Shown: one piece after another, positions 1-9,955 of the stretch
Position numbering within the stretch: position 1 is the stretch's first letter
Layout: every line of letters begins with the position of its first letter
Source: Polyodon spathula
Taxonomy: Eukaryota > Chordata > Actinopteri > Acipenseriformes > Polyodontidae
DNA: 64,000 nucleotides
Direction of reading: 5' to 3'
Assembly: GCF_017654505.1 (NCBI RefSeq)
Contig: NC_054572.1
Coordinates: 3,718,914-3,782,913 of the forward strand
Notes under the pieces: model-generated
Database searches by the model: none
Seen by the model: only the letters and a program-made list of their open reading frames with translations
What the model was told of the DNA's origin: nothing
Position numbers and translations under genes: made by a program

Positions 1-799
1 CATCTTCTGTAATGCAATACAAAAGAGAAATGGCAATTGATTTGGGATGGTAAGGGTCAGCCCGGTAGTCTGATGCAGTTGCCAAGACCTCAGACAGCTG
101 GGTCTTGTGTAATCCAATAGCAGTGACTTTGCAATTGAGATTAACAGCTAGATTCTCAAAGCTGTTTACTCCAAATCATCATGAGCACATTTATACAGGA
201 TAAATATAAATGGCTTGTAGGTGGTGTTTAATAACAATCTGGAGTAAAACAGCTTTGAGAATCTGCTCCTAAAACCCGTAGATCTGGAGCTGTTGCTGGC
301 TGGCACACAGATTTCATTTACTCCTGAGTGACAGGAGATGATCAGCCTGTCAGGCGGTTTGTGGCATCGTTATCACCTGTTATACATCACCTCTCAGTGC
401 GCAGAAACAACTTGGAAGGCTGTCAGAAAACCCCAGTTATGTGCCGACGGGATGAACCGTTTTGAAATCATGTATTGTAATATGGGTGCACGCAGTTGTG
501 CAGAGATTGCAAGTTGAATTCCAAGAAGGCGTTCTAACTGTACGAATTACTATGCATGGATACTGTAGCTTTAAACAGCCTTCTCCTATCCCTCCCTCTG
601 ATCCTACAACACCCCAACCAGATTGTGAGAGCAGCCCTCCAGCACTCCTCCACCAGGAGCATTTTCATCTACATTCCATGTTTCAGAGCTTTCAACTTCA
701 TCACAGCGACAAGGGTTTTTGTAAAAGAAAAAACAAACTTCTATTTAGAACTAGCTATTCTGTAGATTCTCCTAAATTAATGCCCTGATTCATTTAGGA
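1..799. other. unassigned AT-rich DNA
   Basis: I recognise no gene, RNA or mobile element here. The open frames are short and lack family motifs. A phrase near 165-180 (caaagctgtttactcc) recurs inverted near 246-262 (ggagtaaaacagctttgag). These weak inverted arms, about 70 bp apart, could mark an old fold-back repeat. Confidence 0.4.
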
Positions 800-1310
800 G
801 GCGCTGGGAGGTCCTGATTGGTTGGGGGGGCGTGCCTGGAGCTCATAAGGCATCTGCACCACAGCTCCAGGCTACTGCACAGCCATTGCTATACAGATGG
901 ATGCTGAGAGAAAGCTTGTGTTTGTTTACATCAAGGAGGAGAGTGTCCGCTTTGCAGGAACTACTACATGAAACCCTTCCACTCCAAGACGGTGCTCATG
1001 AAGGCATTGCCCAGCCAAGGCTGTGAGAAAAGTCTGTTTGAAGAGGCAGGAGATGCGGTGAGAATACTAGGACTTTGGGATCCCAGAAGTAGGTCAGTTT
1101 AGGGGACTTTAATCCCAAATGGTACAGAGAGGGTTTGCGTAGAGTAGTAGGTTCCAGGAGCGGGATGTTCCTTTTAGTGGGATTAGCACTTTCTGTGGCT
1201 AACTTTTTAGCTTTGTTTTGTTTTGTTTTCTATCCCATGCCTGATAAAGGCCCGTGGAGGGTATTAGGTCCTTTTGTGTTGTGTTTCTAATAAATGTGTT
1301 GCTGGCAAAT
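800..1310 (+). repeat. LTR-like interspersed repeat, copy 1
   Basis: This stretch matches 56010-56215 in the same orientation over several blocks: a gggaggt...attgg...tgggggg block, a short TATA-like A-rich spot, and a block ending in gtagagtagtagg (about 1137-1152). An AATAAA signal sits at about 1290, followed by a T/G-rich stretch. A TATA-like spot followed several hundred bases later by a poly(A) signal suggests a degraded LTR or retroelement end. No clear TG...CA termini or target duplication were found, so the class is inferred. Confidence 0.35.
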
Positions 1311-1932
1311 ACATTTTTTTTTTTTTTTTGCCAAAGCTGAAATGTCAGGCAGCACTGTCAGAATGACAGGATTAGGTTTATCGCCCGGAGAAATCAGCGC
1401 TCCGAATTTTAGCAAAATGTCAAGAACCCTCCCCGTCAGCTTCCAGCTGCAGAAACATGCTGTCCCTATGAAGACAGTGAGCCTCCACGCTCTTTCACCA
1501 GAGCCTGCCCTGAGGGGCCCTCCATAGCACCCACATTTCTAACAGGATTTTCCTTGCTTCTCGGGCCCTAAATGACGTCTTCCCAAGACACAATACAATA
1601 CATATTTATTTTGCTTGTGTTATTTAGTACATTTACCCCTAATGAAAAGGCTCCCTTATAAGTAACCCTAGAGGAGTTTGTACTTTTTCTTCCAGTTGTG
1701 TTGTGCAAGTGCACCCTCTTTTGGAAAGCAAGTGCAGAGGCAGTCACATCACCCCCATTCACACAACGGTGATGGTTGATTTAAACATGTTGAACAGATG
1801 ATATGAGAAGTTAGTAAAATCACACCAGCACACCTCAGTGCAACCCACTCATCTAAAAGTGCAATATGTAGTTAAAACTAAACATCTGGAACACGTCAAA
1901 TACATAAATAAATGAATACATAAAATTAAATG
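1311..1932. other. unassigned DNA with poly(T) tract
   Basis: A run of about 17 T occurs at 1312-1328, possibly the tail of a minus-strand retroposon. The rest has no recognisable coding or repeat signature. Confidence 0.35.
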
Positions 1933-2320
1933 TTGGAGAAAGAGAGACAGAGAGAGAGACAGAGAGAAGAGAGAGAGTGTGAGAGAGAAAGAGAGACCTA
2001 TAAACTTTAGTAGACAGAGACTTCAGAGAGAAGAGAGTTTCAGAAGAGATTCTGAGACTTCTGAGAGACAGAGAGAGTTCAGAGACCAAGAGTGTTTTAT
2101 TTTAAGCAGCGTAGGTTTGAGATTACGAGTTATGAGATCTTTAGGCAGAGAGTATATACAGTATTGTTAAAAGACAGAGAGAGCAAGGATTTAAGTTCAA
2201 GCAGAGAGATACAGCTTGAGAGAGAGAAAGAGAGAGACTAGATCGAGAAAAGACAGAGAGAGATTCAGAAGAGGCTGGAGAGAGAGAGAGAAGGACAGAG
2301 TTTCCAGAGAGAGAGAGAGA
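1933..2320. repeat. degenerate (GA)n tract, LINE 3' flank
   Basis: Imperfect GA-rich repeat (gagagagacagagag and variants) with several interruptions. It directly abuts the 3' end of the minus-strand LINE that begins at 2321, so on the element's strand it is (TC)n. A cleaner (GA)n tract abuts the 5' end at 8183. The two appear to be halves of one microsatellite target. Confidence 0.85.
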
Positions 2321-2635
2321 CTTTGACTTTTAAGATCCTTTATTTAAATATTCCAAATAAAATCCATTAAAATTCAAATAAAGGTAAAACACAACAAAAG
2401 TTAAGATTCCTACTGCCTGAGCAAAATTTAAAAAATCCTAAAATATATCGTGTTCTCCTTAAAAACAGATTTTAAACAAAATAAAAGGATCATTAAAAAA
2501 TCAATATTAAACAGTGTTTTTTTTGAAAACAGATTTTTTTCTTTGTTGAAAACAAATAAAAGCCAAAATAAAACACTGTAAAACAAAAATTAAAGGTTAA
2601 AATTAGAACAAAAACTGGAGCTGACCCCTCCTCAC
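2321..2635 (-). other. 3' UTR of the LINE
   Basis: A/T-rich sequence between the ORF2 stop and the (TC)n junction. It carries an AATAAA near its end on the minus strand. No long poly(A) tail is present: on the element strand it runs ...cttaaaagtcaaag and then directly into tctctc. Absence of a tail at a microsatellite junction suits target-primed insertion that uses 3'-end pairing with the target. Confidence 0.6.
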
Positions 2636-5473
2636 TCACACTAAACTGGTCAGTCCAGAACCAGAGAGTTGATTTTTCCTTGTCTTTAAAATAGCCAATT
2701 TTGCCTGTCCAAATAAAAAATTAATAAGAACACACCTGTTTTTCATTTTAAAATTGTATAGAACCCCAAAAATAAAAAGCTCCTTACTAAAAACGACCCC
2801 TAAATTATTCAGGATTCCCTGCAGTAAATTAAAAAGTGGCCGCAGCCTCTCACACTCACTGTAGGCATGAAAGAGAGTTTCCTCTGCTGAGCAAAAAGCG
2901 CACTGCTCACTGATGCTGGGGTCCACTCTATGGAGAAACCTGCCTGTGGACACAATGCAGTGTAGAATCTTCCACTGCAGGTCCCCCACTCTCTTGGCGA
3001 GAGGCGGCTTGTACAGCACCCTCCACACCGGCCTGTGCCCCTCCTCTACAGCCAAGTAAGCTCGCCACTTAGAGTCTACCAGACCCCTTAGCCTACTATA
3101 CTCTGTGGCTTTAACACACAATTTGTATATCTGTTTTCCATTCATTGTGTGAAAGATAATTTCCTCCACATTCTGCAATTTAAGCAAAGTCCCTCCATTC
3201 TCTCCACCCCCCTCACCTTCCTCACCTACTGCTGGTGACACGATCATCCCTGGAAATAAGGAAAGCTGTCTCTGCTCTGTGCCTCTGGACAACTCCTCCC
3301 TCAGGACTGCCTTGAGCCGCGGGGAGAGGCAGCCCCTCAACTCACCCATCAGTCTTTCTGCAAGCCTCTCTGAGTGCCAGCCTAGCTGTGCAGTTAGCTG
3401 GGAGGCAGTTAGCCAGCAGGAGAGCTCAAGGTTTAACAGGTGGACCATCCTGGTTACACCTGCTTTTAAAAAACTGGCACAGAGCGTCATCGACTGGAGG
3501 AACTTAACTGGAAAGAGTGGATTAAAAAATAGGGGCTCCTCAAACAGGTCCTGCCCTGTCAAGGACTCCACATCCCTTTCCACCCTCACCAGCTGCCAGG
3601 CTTTTAAAATACTTTGATAAAAAGGAGGAAGTCCTGCTTTACTAAAACTGGTGTTCTCAATTAAAAACAGGTGTTTTCCTAACCCCAGCCCCCCAAATCT
3701 ATTAAGAAGGAAACAGGCCAGCCTCTTCCAATGAGCCTCCTCCTCAGTGTACAGGAGTCTCTGAACCGCCTGCAGTCTGAAGGCTGCCACCCTGCTGGCA
3801 ATGCTGACTAGCCCCTGCCCCCCCTCATCACTAGGGAGGTAGAGGACTGCCGGCCTCAAACTGTGTCTCCCGCTCCAAAAGAACTCCAGCAACACTCTCT
3901 GGATCTCCTTCACCAGGCCCTGGGGTGGGTCCAAGCATACCAGCTTGTGCCACAAGCTAGAGGCCACCAGATTATTAATAACAAGCACCCGGCCCTTGAA
4001 GGACAGTTGAGCCAGCAGTCCCTTCCACCTCTGCAGCCGCCCCCTCACCCTATCCAACAAACCCTCCCAGTTCTTTTTCATGTAGTTTTCTGTTCCGAGG
4101 TACACCCCCAACACTTTAATACCTGTTCTGTTCCATTTCAGCCCCTCAGGCAGGAAAGGAGGGGTGCCCTCATCCCAGCCGCCTGACAGGAAGGTGTCAC
4201 ATTTTGCCCAGTTTACTCTGGCAGAAGATGCTCTCTGGAACTCATTTAGAGTCTGCTGCAGCGCTTGGACATCTGCATCCCCACTCACAAACACAGTCAC
4301 ATCGTCTGCGTAGGCAGACACCTTCACTGTGGCAGAGGAGGGTGTGGAGGGCGAGGAGGGCACTGTCCATCCAGCTAGCCTGACCCTCAGCAGGTGCAGC
4401 AGGGGCTCTATAACCAGTGAATACAGCATACCAGACAGGGCACAGCCCTGCCTTATACCCCTGCACACTGGGAAGGGCTGACTCAGCCCATTGTTGATCT
4501 TTAAAATACTAAAAATGTTGGAATATAAAAGCCGAATATAAGAAATAAAACCAGGACCGAACCCGAAGGCTTCCAGTGTATGAAAGAGGTAGGTGTGGTC
4601 GACTCTGTCGAAAGCCTTCTCTTGATCCAGGGAGACCATTCCTACATTAAAATCACAAATATCACTTACAGTTAAAAAATCTCGAATAAAAAACAAGTTA
4701 TCAAAAATAGAGCGACCCGGTATACAATATGTTTGATCCATATGTATTACAGTTCCAATAACACTTTTTAATCTATTAGCGATTGTTTTGGATAAAATCT
4801 TTAAATCAGAACATAAAATTGACACAGGTCTCCAATTTTTAAGCTGGCATAGGTCTCCCTTCTTGGGCAGCAGTGTAACCACTGCCCTACGGCAGCTAAG
4901 AGGCAGTTCCCTGTGGCTGAGGCTCTCTCTCAGAACCTGGAGCAAATCCTCCCCCATTATATCCCAGAAATTATTATAAAATTCTGCTGGCAGTCCATCG
5001 ATCCCGGGAACCTTTCCGCTGGAGAGCTGCTTGACAGCGGCGGTCATCTCCTGGTGGGTCAGCGGTGCGTCCAGCTGAATCTGCTCCTTCTCACTGAGGC
5101 TGGGTAACCCCTGGAGCAGCCGCTCAGTGTCCTCTATGTTGCACAGTTCTTTATTATAAAGTTCCTTGTAAAAACGCACCGCCTCTCTGCTGATTTCCTC
5201 CCGGGTGTGCAGTTCTTTCCCACCAGGAGTCCTGATACAACACAGCTGTCTACTGTCCGCTCTCTTCCTCTCCAGGTTGAAGAAGAAACTAGTGGGGGCA
5301 TCCATGTCTCTCAACTCCATGAATCTGGAACGCACAATCGCCCCCTTCACTCTTTCCTTCAGCAAGCTCCCCAGCGCGATTTTCTGCTCCTTTAGGTTCT
5401 CCAGGGTCTGTTCTTTAAATTCTGAATTTAAACTTTCCTCTAGGAGGAGGATTTTGGACTCCAGTTCTCTCAC
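2636..5473 (-). CDS. LINE ORF2, reverse transcriptase and C-terminal part
   Basis: 945 residues from the first in-frame Met. The true reading frame extends further upstream, to the A-run near 5585-5591, where it should join the endonuclease part. Visible RT motifs: LLPKKGD and NWRPVSIL (template-binding region), SLDQEKAFDRVD with a catalytic Asp, GIRQGCALS near residue 338, and the catalytic YADD at residues 388-391. The C-terminal region has C-x2-C...H...C (CAFC...H...C near residues 856-872), the zinc-knuckle-like motif typical of L1/Tx1-type ORF2. The enzyme would copy element RNA at the nicked target by target-primed reverse transcription. No internal stop occurs in 2.8 kb, which points to recent activity. 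As it stands it is out of frame with the endonuclease, so it is probably not made as one protein. Confidence 0.92.
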   Translation of the reverse strand: MRELESKILLLEESLNSEFKEQTLENLKEQKIALGSLLKERVKGAIVRSRFMELRDMDAPTSFFFNLERKRADSRQLCCIRTPGGKELHTREEISREAVRFYKELYNKELCNIEDTERLLQGLPSLSEKEQIQLDAPLTHQEMTAAVKQLSSGKVPGIDGLPAEFYNNFWDIMGEDLLQVLRESLSHRELPLSCRRAVVTLLPKKGDLCQLKNWRPVSILCSDLKILSKTIANRLKSVIGTVIHMDQTYCIPGRSIFDNLFFIRDFLTVSDICDFNVGMVSLDQEKAFDRVDHTYLFHTLEAFGFGPGFISYIRLLYSNIFSILKINNGLSQPFPVCRGIRQGCALSGMLYSLVIEPLLHLLRVRLAGWTVPSSPSTPSSATVKVSAYADDVTVFVSGDADVQALQQTLNEFQRASSARVNWAKCDTFLSGGWDEGTPPFLPEGLKWNRTGIKVLGVYLGTENYMKKNWEGLLDRVRGRLQRWKGLLAQLSFKGRVLVINNLVASSLWHKLVCLDPPQGLVKEIQRVLLEFFWSGRHSLRPAVLYLPSDEGGQGLVSIASRVAAFRLQAVQRLLYTEEEAHWKRLACFLLNRFGGLGLGKHLFLIENTSFSKAGLPPFYQSILKAWQLVRVERDVESLTGQDLFEEPLFFNPLFPVKFLQSMTLCASFLKAGVTRMVHLLNLELSCWLTASQLTAQLGWHSERLAERLMGELRGCLSPRLKAVLREELSRGTEQRQLSLFPGMIVSPAVGEEGEGGGENGGTLLKLQNVEEIIFHTMNGKQIYKLCVKATEYSRLRGLVDSKWRAYLAVEEGHRPVWRVLYKPPLAKRVGDLQWKILHCIVSTGRFLHRVDPSISEQCAFCSAEETLFHAYSECERLRPLFNLLQGILNNLGVVFSKELFIFGVLYNFKMKNRCVLINFLFGQAKLAILKTRKNQLSGSGLTSLV

Positions 5474-5567
5474 GGCTGTGTTCAGTGACCTGGTTGCATT
5501 TATAGTATATTGTTGACAAAAACATTTAATTTGTATTTTGCCAATGTCCCACCACTGTCTTAAATCT

Positions 5568-6476
5568 TTATATTGTGCTTTTTCTTTTTTTCCAAATTAT
5601 CCAAAAAAGTTTGAATTGTTGCTTAAATTTTACATCTTGTAATAATTTTACATTGAAATGCCAGTAAGATGCTCTGTGGGGTTCTGATTGAATTAATACT
5701 GTGATTAATAGACAGTGGTGGTCAGAGAGACTACTGGGGATGATTCTTGCTTTGATAAATTTATTTAAATCGTTTTTTGAAGTATAAAACCGGTCTAGTC
5801 TTGCTCTATATACACAGTCTGTGTGATACTGAGACCAGGTGTATTGTCTTGAACTGGGGTGCAGGCATCTCCATATGTCAACCAGGTCACTGGACTCTAA
5901 CAATGCAGCCAACTCTCTGGAGGACTGAGGGTGTGGTTCATCATTATTTCTATCAATATTAAAATTAACAGTACAATTAAAATCTCCTCCTACTACCACC
6001 ACATCATTATTATTAATATTAAAAAGAGCTTGCTTTAATTTCTTAAAAAATAAAATTCGTTCGCCCCCTCTATTGGGGGCATAAATATTAATAAAAACAT
6101 ACACTGTACTGCCCAGCCTAGCTCTTACTTTTAAAATCCTCCCTTTCTCGATTTCATCTATATCTAGTAAAACTGCCCCCAGGCTGGGTTTAAAAAGCAC
6201 GGCTACTCCTGCACTGGTACTAGCGCCGTGACTCATCACGCACAGCCCCTTCCACTCCGCTCGCCACGCCTCCTCATTCTCCTGATCCGAGTGCGTTTCC
6301 TGCAGAAACACCACCCCCGCCTGCTTCTGCTCTAAAAACCCGACTAGCTGCGCCCTCTTAAAACACTGTCTGCAGCCGTTTAGATTAAAAGAAATAAAAA
6401 TGCACCTTTCCATCATAGCTAAAAAAACTAACACACTAAAACAAGTAATAAAAGAAGTTTCATAAAACACAGCCAT
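5568..6476 (-). CDS. LINE ORF2, APE-type endonuclease part (frameshifted end)
   Basis: 302 residues with a full set of APE-like endonuclease motifs: FNLNG (30-34), LQETH (58-62, metal-binding Glu), IYAPN (131-135), GGDFN (163-167), RLDRFY (226-231) and SDHH (251-254). The domain would nick the target DNA to start integration. The ATG lies two bases after the ORF1 stop (TAA, AA, ATG), so a ribosome finishing ORF1 could reinitiate here. The frame ends early because of a one-base shift at an A-run (T7 on the plus strand, 5585-5591). Beyond it the RT frame continues with QWWDIGK, a conserved-looking spacer. A consensus or assembly error at the homopolymer is an alternative to a true mutation. Confidence 0.92.
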   Translation of the reverse strand: MAVFYETSFITCFSVLVFLAMMERCIFISFNLNGCRQCFKRAQLVGFLEQKQAGVVFLQETHSDQENEEAWRAEWKGLCVMSHGASTSAGVAVLFKPSLGAVLLDIDEIEKGRILKVRARLGSTVYVFINIYAPNRGGERILFFKKLKQALFNINNNDVVVVGGDFNCTVNFNIDRNNDEPHPQSSRELAALLESSDLVDIWRCLHPSSRQYTWSQYHTDCVYRARLDRFYTSKNDLNKFIKARIIPSSLSDHHCLLITVLIQSEPHRASYWHFNVKLLQDVKFKQQFKLFWIIWKKRKSTI

Positions 6477-6478
6477 TT

Positions 6479-7927
6479 TTAAACAAGAGATTTTGAACCA
6501 CTTTTAAGATCCTTTTTAATTTTCTGAACAATTTTTTTTAATCTATAACGTTTTGGCTGATCAAATTCTTCTATTGTGGCTTTCCTTGTTATAACGTGAG
6601 CGGAGTGGAGAAATAACCTTAGATCAGGGAAAAAACTCTCTATTTCTACTCCCCTTTTCCCTTTTGTTTCTATCATAAAATCATTTACCTGCTCAAGCGT
6701 GTATAACTTTTTCTTACTGACGGGTTGGCTATCAGGGATGTCTGAGATAAGCGAGGAGTCAGAGAGCTCCCCCTCCATCTCATCCGCGCTGTCCTCTCGC
6801 TCGCCCCCGAGAATCCGCTCCTCCGCAGCTCCCTCCGACTCCTCGACACCGGTCTCTGCCACAGCCGTCACTATTTCAGGCGGCTGAGATTCAGCTAGCG
6901 GAGAGTCTTGCACCGCGCCCGGCTCACCCTGCGCTGTGCTCTCTTCCTCCGCGTTGGGAGGGACTGACGCCCCGCCTGGAGCCCGCAGTCTCCCTGTCTG
7001 CACGGGTTCGGAGTTCTGCACTGGCTGCGCTCTGCCATCCGGCAGCTCTGCAGCCTTCCGTTGAATTCGTGTCTTTTTCGCTACTACCTTGAATGATTCT
7101 TCACCATTCTCAGTAGTAGCGGTATTATCCTCCGAACCCGTCAGTGACAGGCTGCGGCTGGGTCTCTTTGTGCGAGGCCGTGGTGTTGGTGGTTCTGCTC
7201 CGGTTTCCCTCTGGATCGCCCCCTCCTCGGTCAGCACGGGCTCGCTCTGCGGCTGCGCTGGGGGAGCCGACTCTTCCTCCCGCTCACCCCCAACACCCCC
7301 GACTTCCTCCCCGCCAGCATCGCCCTGATCCTGCCCTGTCTCCGCTCTAGCCTCTTTTCTCGGGCAGGCTTTTCTCTGGTGTCCCTGTTCTCCACAGTAA
7401 AAACATCTCATCGTTTCGGAACTGACAAAAACTACACAATTCATCCCTTCCACGTTAAAATTCCAGGCAACATTAATGACTTGGTTAGGATCATTTAGTA
7501 AGACAAACGCCTGCCTTCTAAACGACATGACGTGCCTAACACTGTTATTTTTGCACCCCAGCGGGATTCCCTTAATCGGGGACACCAGTTTACCAAAACG
7601 AGCTAAATTCTTTTCTAATTGCTCATTTTTTAAAAACGGAGGCACATTAGAAATAATAACTTTCGTAACCGGGGTTACTAGAGGGGAAACCTGAACAAAT
7701 TCACCTTTCACTGTAAATCCTTCCTCTACCAGCTTGTGTACCAGAGACACCTCCACTAAAAATATTACTAGCGCTTTATTCATTCTTGACGCCGACATAA
7801 TATTTTCAAACCCCACCACCTCTCCTACTGCCAGCAGGCACTCCTCCACCGAAACCCCGGGGTCAGGCAGGCAACGGACCCCGTGTCTGCGGGTGAGAGC
7901 CCCCAGCCCTCCTGAACGAGACCCCAT
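6479..7927 (-). CDS. LINE ORF1, RRM-like and CCHC nucleic-acid-binding protein
   Basis: 482 residues from the ATG at 7927. Upstream in-frame codons exist only with a GTG start, so I chose the ATG. The N-terminal third has an RRM-like stretch (VIISNVPPF... around residues 90-160). It is followed by one CCHC knuckle, C-x2-C-x4-H-x4-C, at residues 175-188. The C-terminal half is acidic and low in complexity, rich in E, P, S and G, and ends in a lysine-rich tail. In this family ORF1 binds element RNA and forms the ribonucleoprotein. The frame is intact, and its stop is separated from the ORF2 ATG by two bases. Confidence 0.9.
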   Translation of the reverse strand: MGSRSGGLGALTRRHGVRCLPDPGVSVEECLLAVGEVVGFENIMSASRMNKALVIFLVEVSLVHKLVEEGFTVKGEFVQVSPLVTPVTKVIISNVPPFLKNEQLEKNLARFGKLVSPIKGIPLGCKNNSVRHVMSFRRQAFVLLNDPNQVINVAWNFNVEGMNCVVFVSSETMRCFYCGEQGHQRKACPRKEARAETGQDQGDAGGEEVGGVGGEREEESAPPAQPQSEPVLTEEGAIQRETGAEPPTPRPRTKRPSRSLSLTGSEDNTATTENGEESFKVVAKKTRIQRKAAELPDGRAQPVQNSEPVQTGRLRAPGGASVPPNAEEESTAQGEPGAVQDSPLAESQPPEIVTAVAETGVEESEGAAEERILGGEREDSADEMEGELSDSSLISDIPDSQPVSKKKLYTLEQVNDFMIETKGKRGVEIESFFPDLRLFLHSAHVITRKATIEEFDQPKRYRLKKIVQKIKKDLKSGSKSLV

Positions 7928-8182
7928 AACGGGATCTCCAAACACCCTCCAAACAAACAAACAAACACACACACACCACTAACCTACGAACAAACAAACA
8001 CACAACACACAAACTTAAGTGAACAACACCCTAATTCTACGGTACAAACAAACTATCAAACAAAATAAATAAATAAATAAATAAATAAGTAAATAAATAG
8101 ATAAATAAATAAAGTTTTAAATTTCCCGGTCCTACCGCACCGGCGTTCCACCTCTCTGCAAGCCCTTCCCACAATCCTCCAC
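7928..8182 (-). promoter_or_regulatory. 5' UTR and probable internal promoter region of the LINE
   Basis: About 255 bp between the (TC)n junction and the ORF1 ATG. It starts gtggaggattgtggg on the element strand, then has a GC-rich stretch, an AAAT-type run and a T/G-rich stretch. Full-length LINEs usually carry their promoter here. No specific promoter motif is identifiable, so the promoter role is inferred from position. Confidence 0.45.
8064..8113. repeat. (AAAT)n microsatellite in the LINE 5' UTR
   Basis: About 12 copies of a 4-bp AAAT unit with two single-base variants, inside the LINE leader. Confidence 0.85.
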
Positions 8183-8270
8183 GAGAGAGAGAGAGAGAGA
8201 GAAGAGAGACAGAGAGAGAGAGAGATAGAGACAGAGAGAGAGAGAGAGAGAGACAGAGAGAGAGAGAGAC

Positions 8271-8325
<55 letters not shown>

Positions 8326-8402
8326 AAGAGATCAGACAGAGACACACAGAGACAGAGAGAGGGAGAGAGAGAGACAGAGAAGAGAGAGAGTGAGAGAGAG
8401 AA

Positions 8403-8437
<35 letters not shown>

Positions 8438-8514
8438 CAGAGGAGAGAGACAGAGAGATGATAAAGAATAGAAGAGGTGCTATGAGAGACAAGAGTGAGA
8501 GAGAGAGAGTGAGA

Positions 8515-8564
<50 letters not shown>

Positions 8565-8634
8565 GAGAGAGATATAGAGAGAGAGAGATAACCAGAGCTG
8601 AGGAGAGAGAGAGAGAGAGAGAGAAAAAGAGCTT
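8183..8634. repeat. (GA)n microsatellite, LINE 5' flank
   Basis: About 450 bp of GA repeat with frequent GACA and short interruptions. It meets the 5' end of the LINE at about 8182. With 1933-2320 it forms the split microsatellite host site. Confidence 0.95.
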
Positions 8635-9819
8635 TTCAGTCCCAAACTTGGAATTCATGGCCATGGGAGGAAGATTAAATCATCAAATTAATTTCACTTG
8701 AGACCTGGCACTGACTCGGGTGCAAGGATTTTGAGGACATCATGGTTTTGCCACCATCTACGGATACGTTGTAGCATTAAATCCATCCTATGGAATATTC
8801 TGCATGAGCATAATGACTGGCTGACAACGAGATTCGAAATTCAAGTCACAATATTCAGAGTTCACTTTCAGCGGTTGTGATTATTCAAAACCACTGGAGA
8901 TACAGAAAAGAGCCTTAATATCCAGCTGTCTTCTGCACCCATCTGTAGCCGAATAACTAAGCAATGTGCATTTATTCATCCAGATCAGATAGCAGTTATT
9001 GTGAGAGTCTGACTGGTGCATTCATACACTGAATAATAACACCTGGTTTCCCATTCAGGCAGCTCATCTCAATGCCTTGCAATGCTCTATCGGTTCAGAA
9101 TCTCTCTGTTGTCAGTTTGCGTTAAAGATTCCAATCCAGTGTTGCTTGTCTGAGGGTGATCCATTGAATGAATCATGCTGGGTTTCTGCTCGTGGTTATC
9201 CAGACTCTTCATCAATAACTCTTCTCAGAATGCATCCATGCCACTCATACTTAGCGCTTTAATGAAGCAGGCATGCACCTCACTGCAGTCCCACTGAATT
9301 GCACAGCTTGGGTAGGGGTGGAAAACCTCCAGCAATGACACAGGGTCTAGTTTGATGATCCAAATAGTGCCAGATCTTAATACAGTAAAACTCTGCTGCA
9401 GGTCATTATTGTTTTTAGCAGTGTCAGCAATTATTTACTGGACTAAAACACCAACGGGATCAATGTAGAAATGAAAGGGTGGCATGCTCTACTTCATATT
9501 CTGTATGCAACATGAGAGGTGGACAGTGAAACAAAGCCTCCCTTGCAGGCCCCCTGCTGGCTCTCACATGTGCTTTAATGACTTCATCATCACCAATGAT
9601 GATTGTTAATGCTGGAGAGGGAGCCAGGGGGCAAAATACAGTATATTTCACTTACACAGGTGAGAATGAATTAGAAGAAATCAGTGATGTTAAAACCGGG
9701 GAGTATGTACAGTAGCTGCTATGTGTTTATTGTCCAGCAGGTAGCTCAGAGAGGTATTGAATGCTTTACTATCCAGAACAATATTAATATCATCCACTTT
9801 GTGCTGCTACTGCTATTCT
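8635..9819. other. unassigned DNA
   Basis: No gene, repeat family or structured motif recognised on either strand. Open frames are short and unlike known families. Confidence 0.4.
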
Positions 9820-9955
9820 TAACCCCTAAACCTAATGTACACAGATCATCGAACATTACCTAACCCCACACACCAAACCCAAACCCAAACCCTAACCCTA
9901 AACATAGCCCTAACCATAACCCCTAACTCCAACCATACCTCTAATCCTAACCCTT
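9820..9955. repeat. degenerate telomere-like (CCCTAA)-type repeat
   Basis: A run of diverged hexamers and heptamers such as aaaccctaaccctaaac, cctaaccataacccc and aatcctaaccc. Only two or three units are perfect, so it is an old interstitial telomere-like tract or a simple C/A-rich satellite. Confidence 0.55.

Larger units (their letters stand above)
2321..8182 (-). mobile_element. Tx1-clade LINE inside a (TC)n microsatellite
   Basis: A nearly full-length non-LTR retrotransposon of about 5.86 kb on the minus strand. Order 5' to 3': a short 5' UTR with an AAAT run, ORF1 (CCHC gag-like), ORF2 (APE endonuclease, RT, C-terminal CCHC) and a 315-bp 3' UTR. Both ends lie directly in GA-repeat sequence. 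APE endonuclease plus RT plus a two-ORF layout is the Tx1/L1 architecture. From published work I recall Tx1-clade families (Kibi and Koshi) that insert into (TC)n microsatellites, and this copy fits that type. The only obvious break is one frameshift in ORF2, so the insertion looks young. The family name is inferred by architecture and target, not by alignment. Confidence 0.9.

Noticed and set aside
5579..5591. Programmed -1 frameshift at an AAAAAAAG slippery site in LINE ORF2
   Set aside because: The RT frame is +1 (or -2) relative to the endonuclease frame, not -1, so a simple one-base insertion is more economical.
8037..8664. Long Ser/Leu-rich minus-strand frames
   Set aside because: They are translations of the (GA)n microsatellite next to the LINE.
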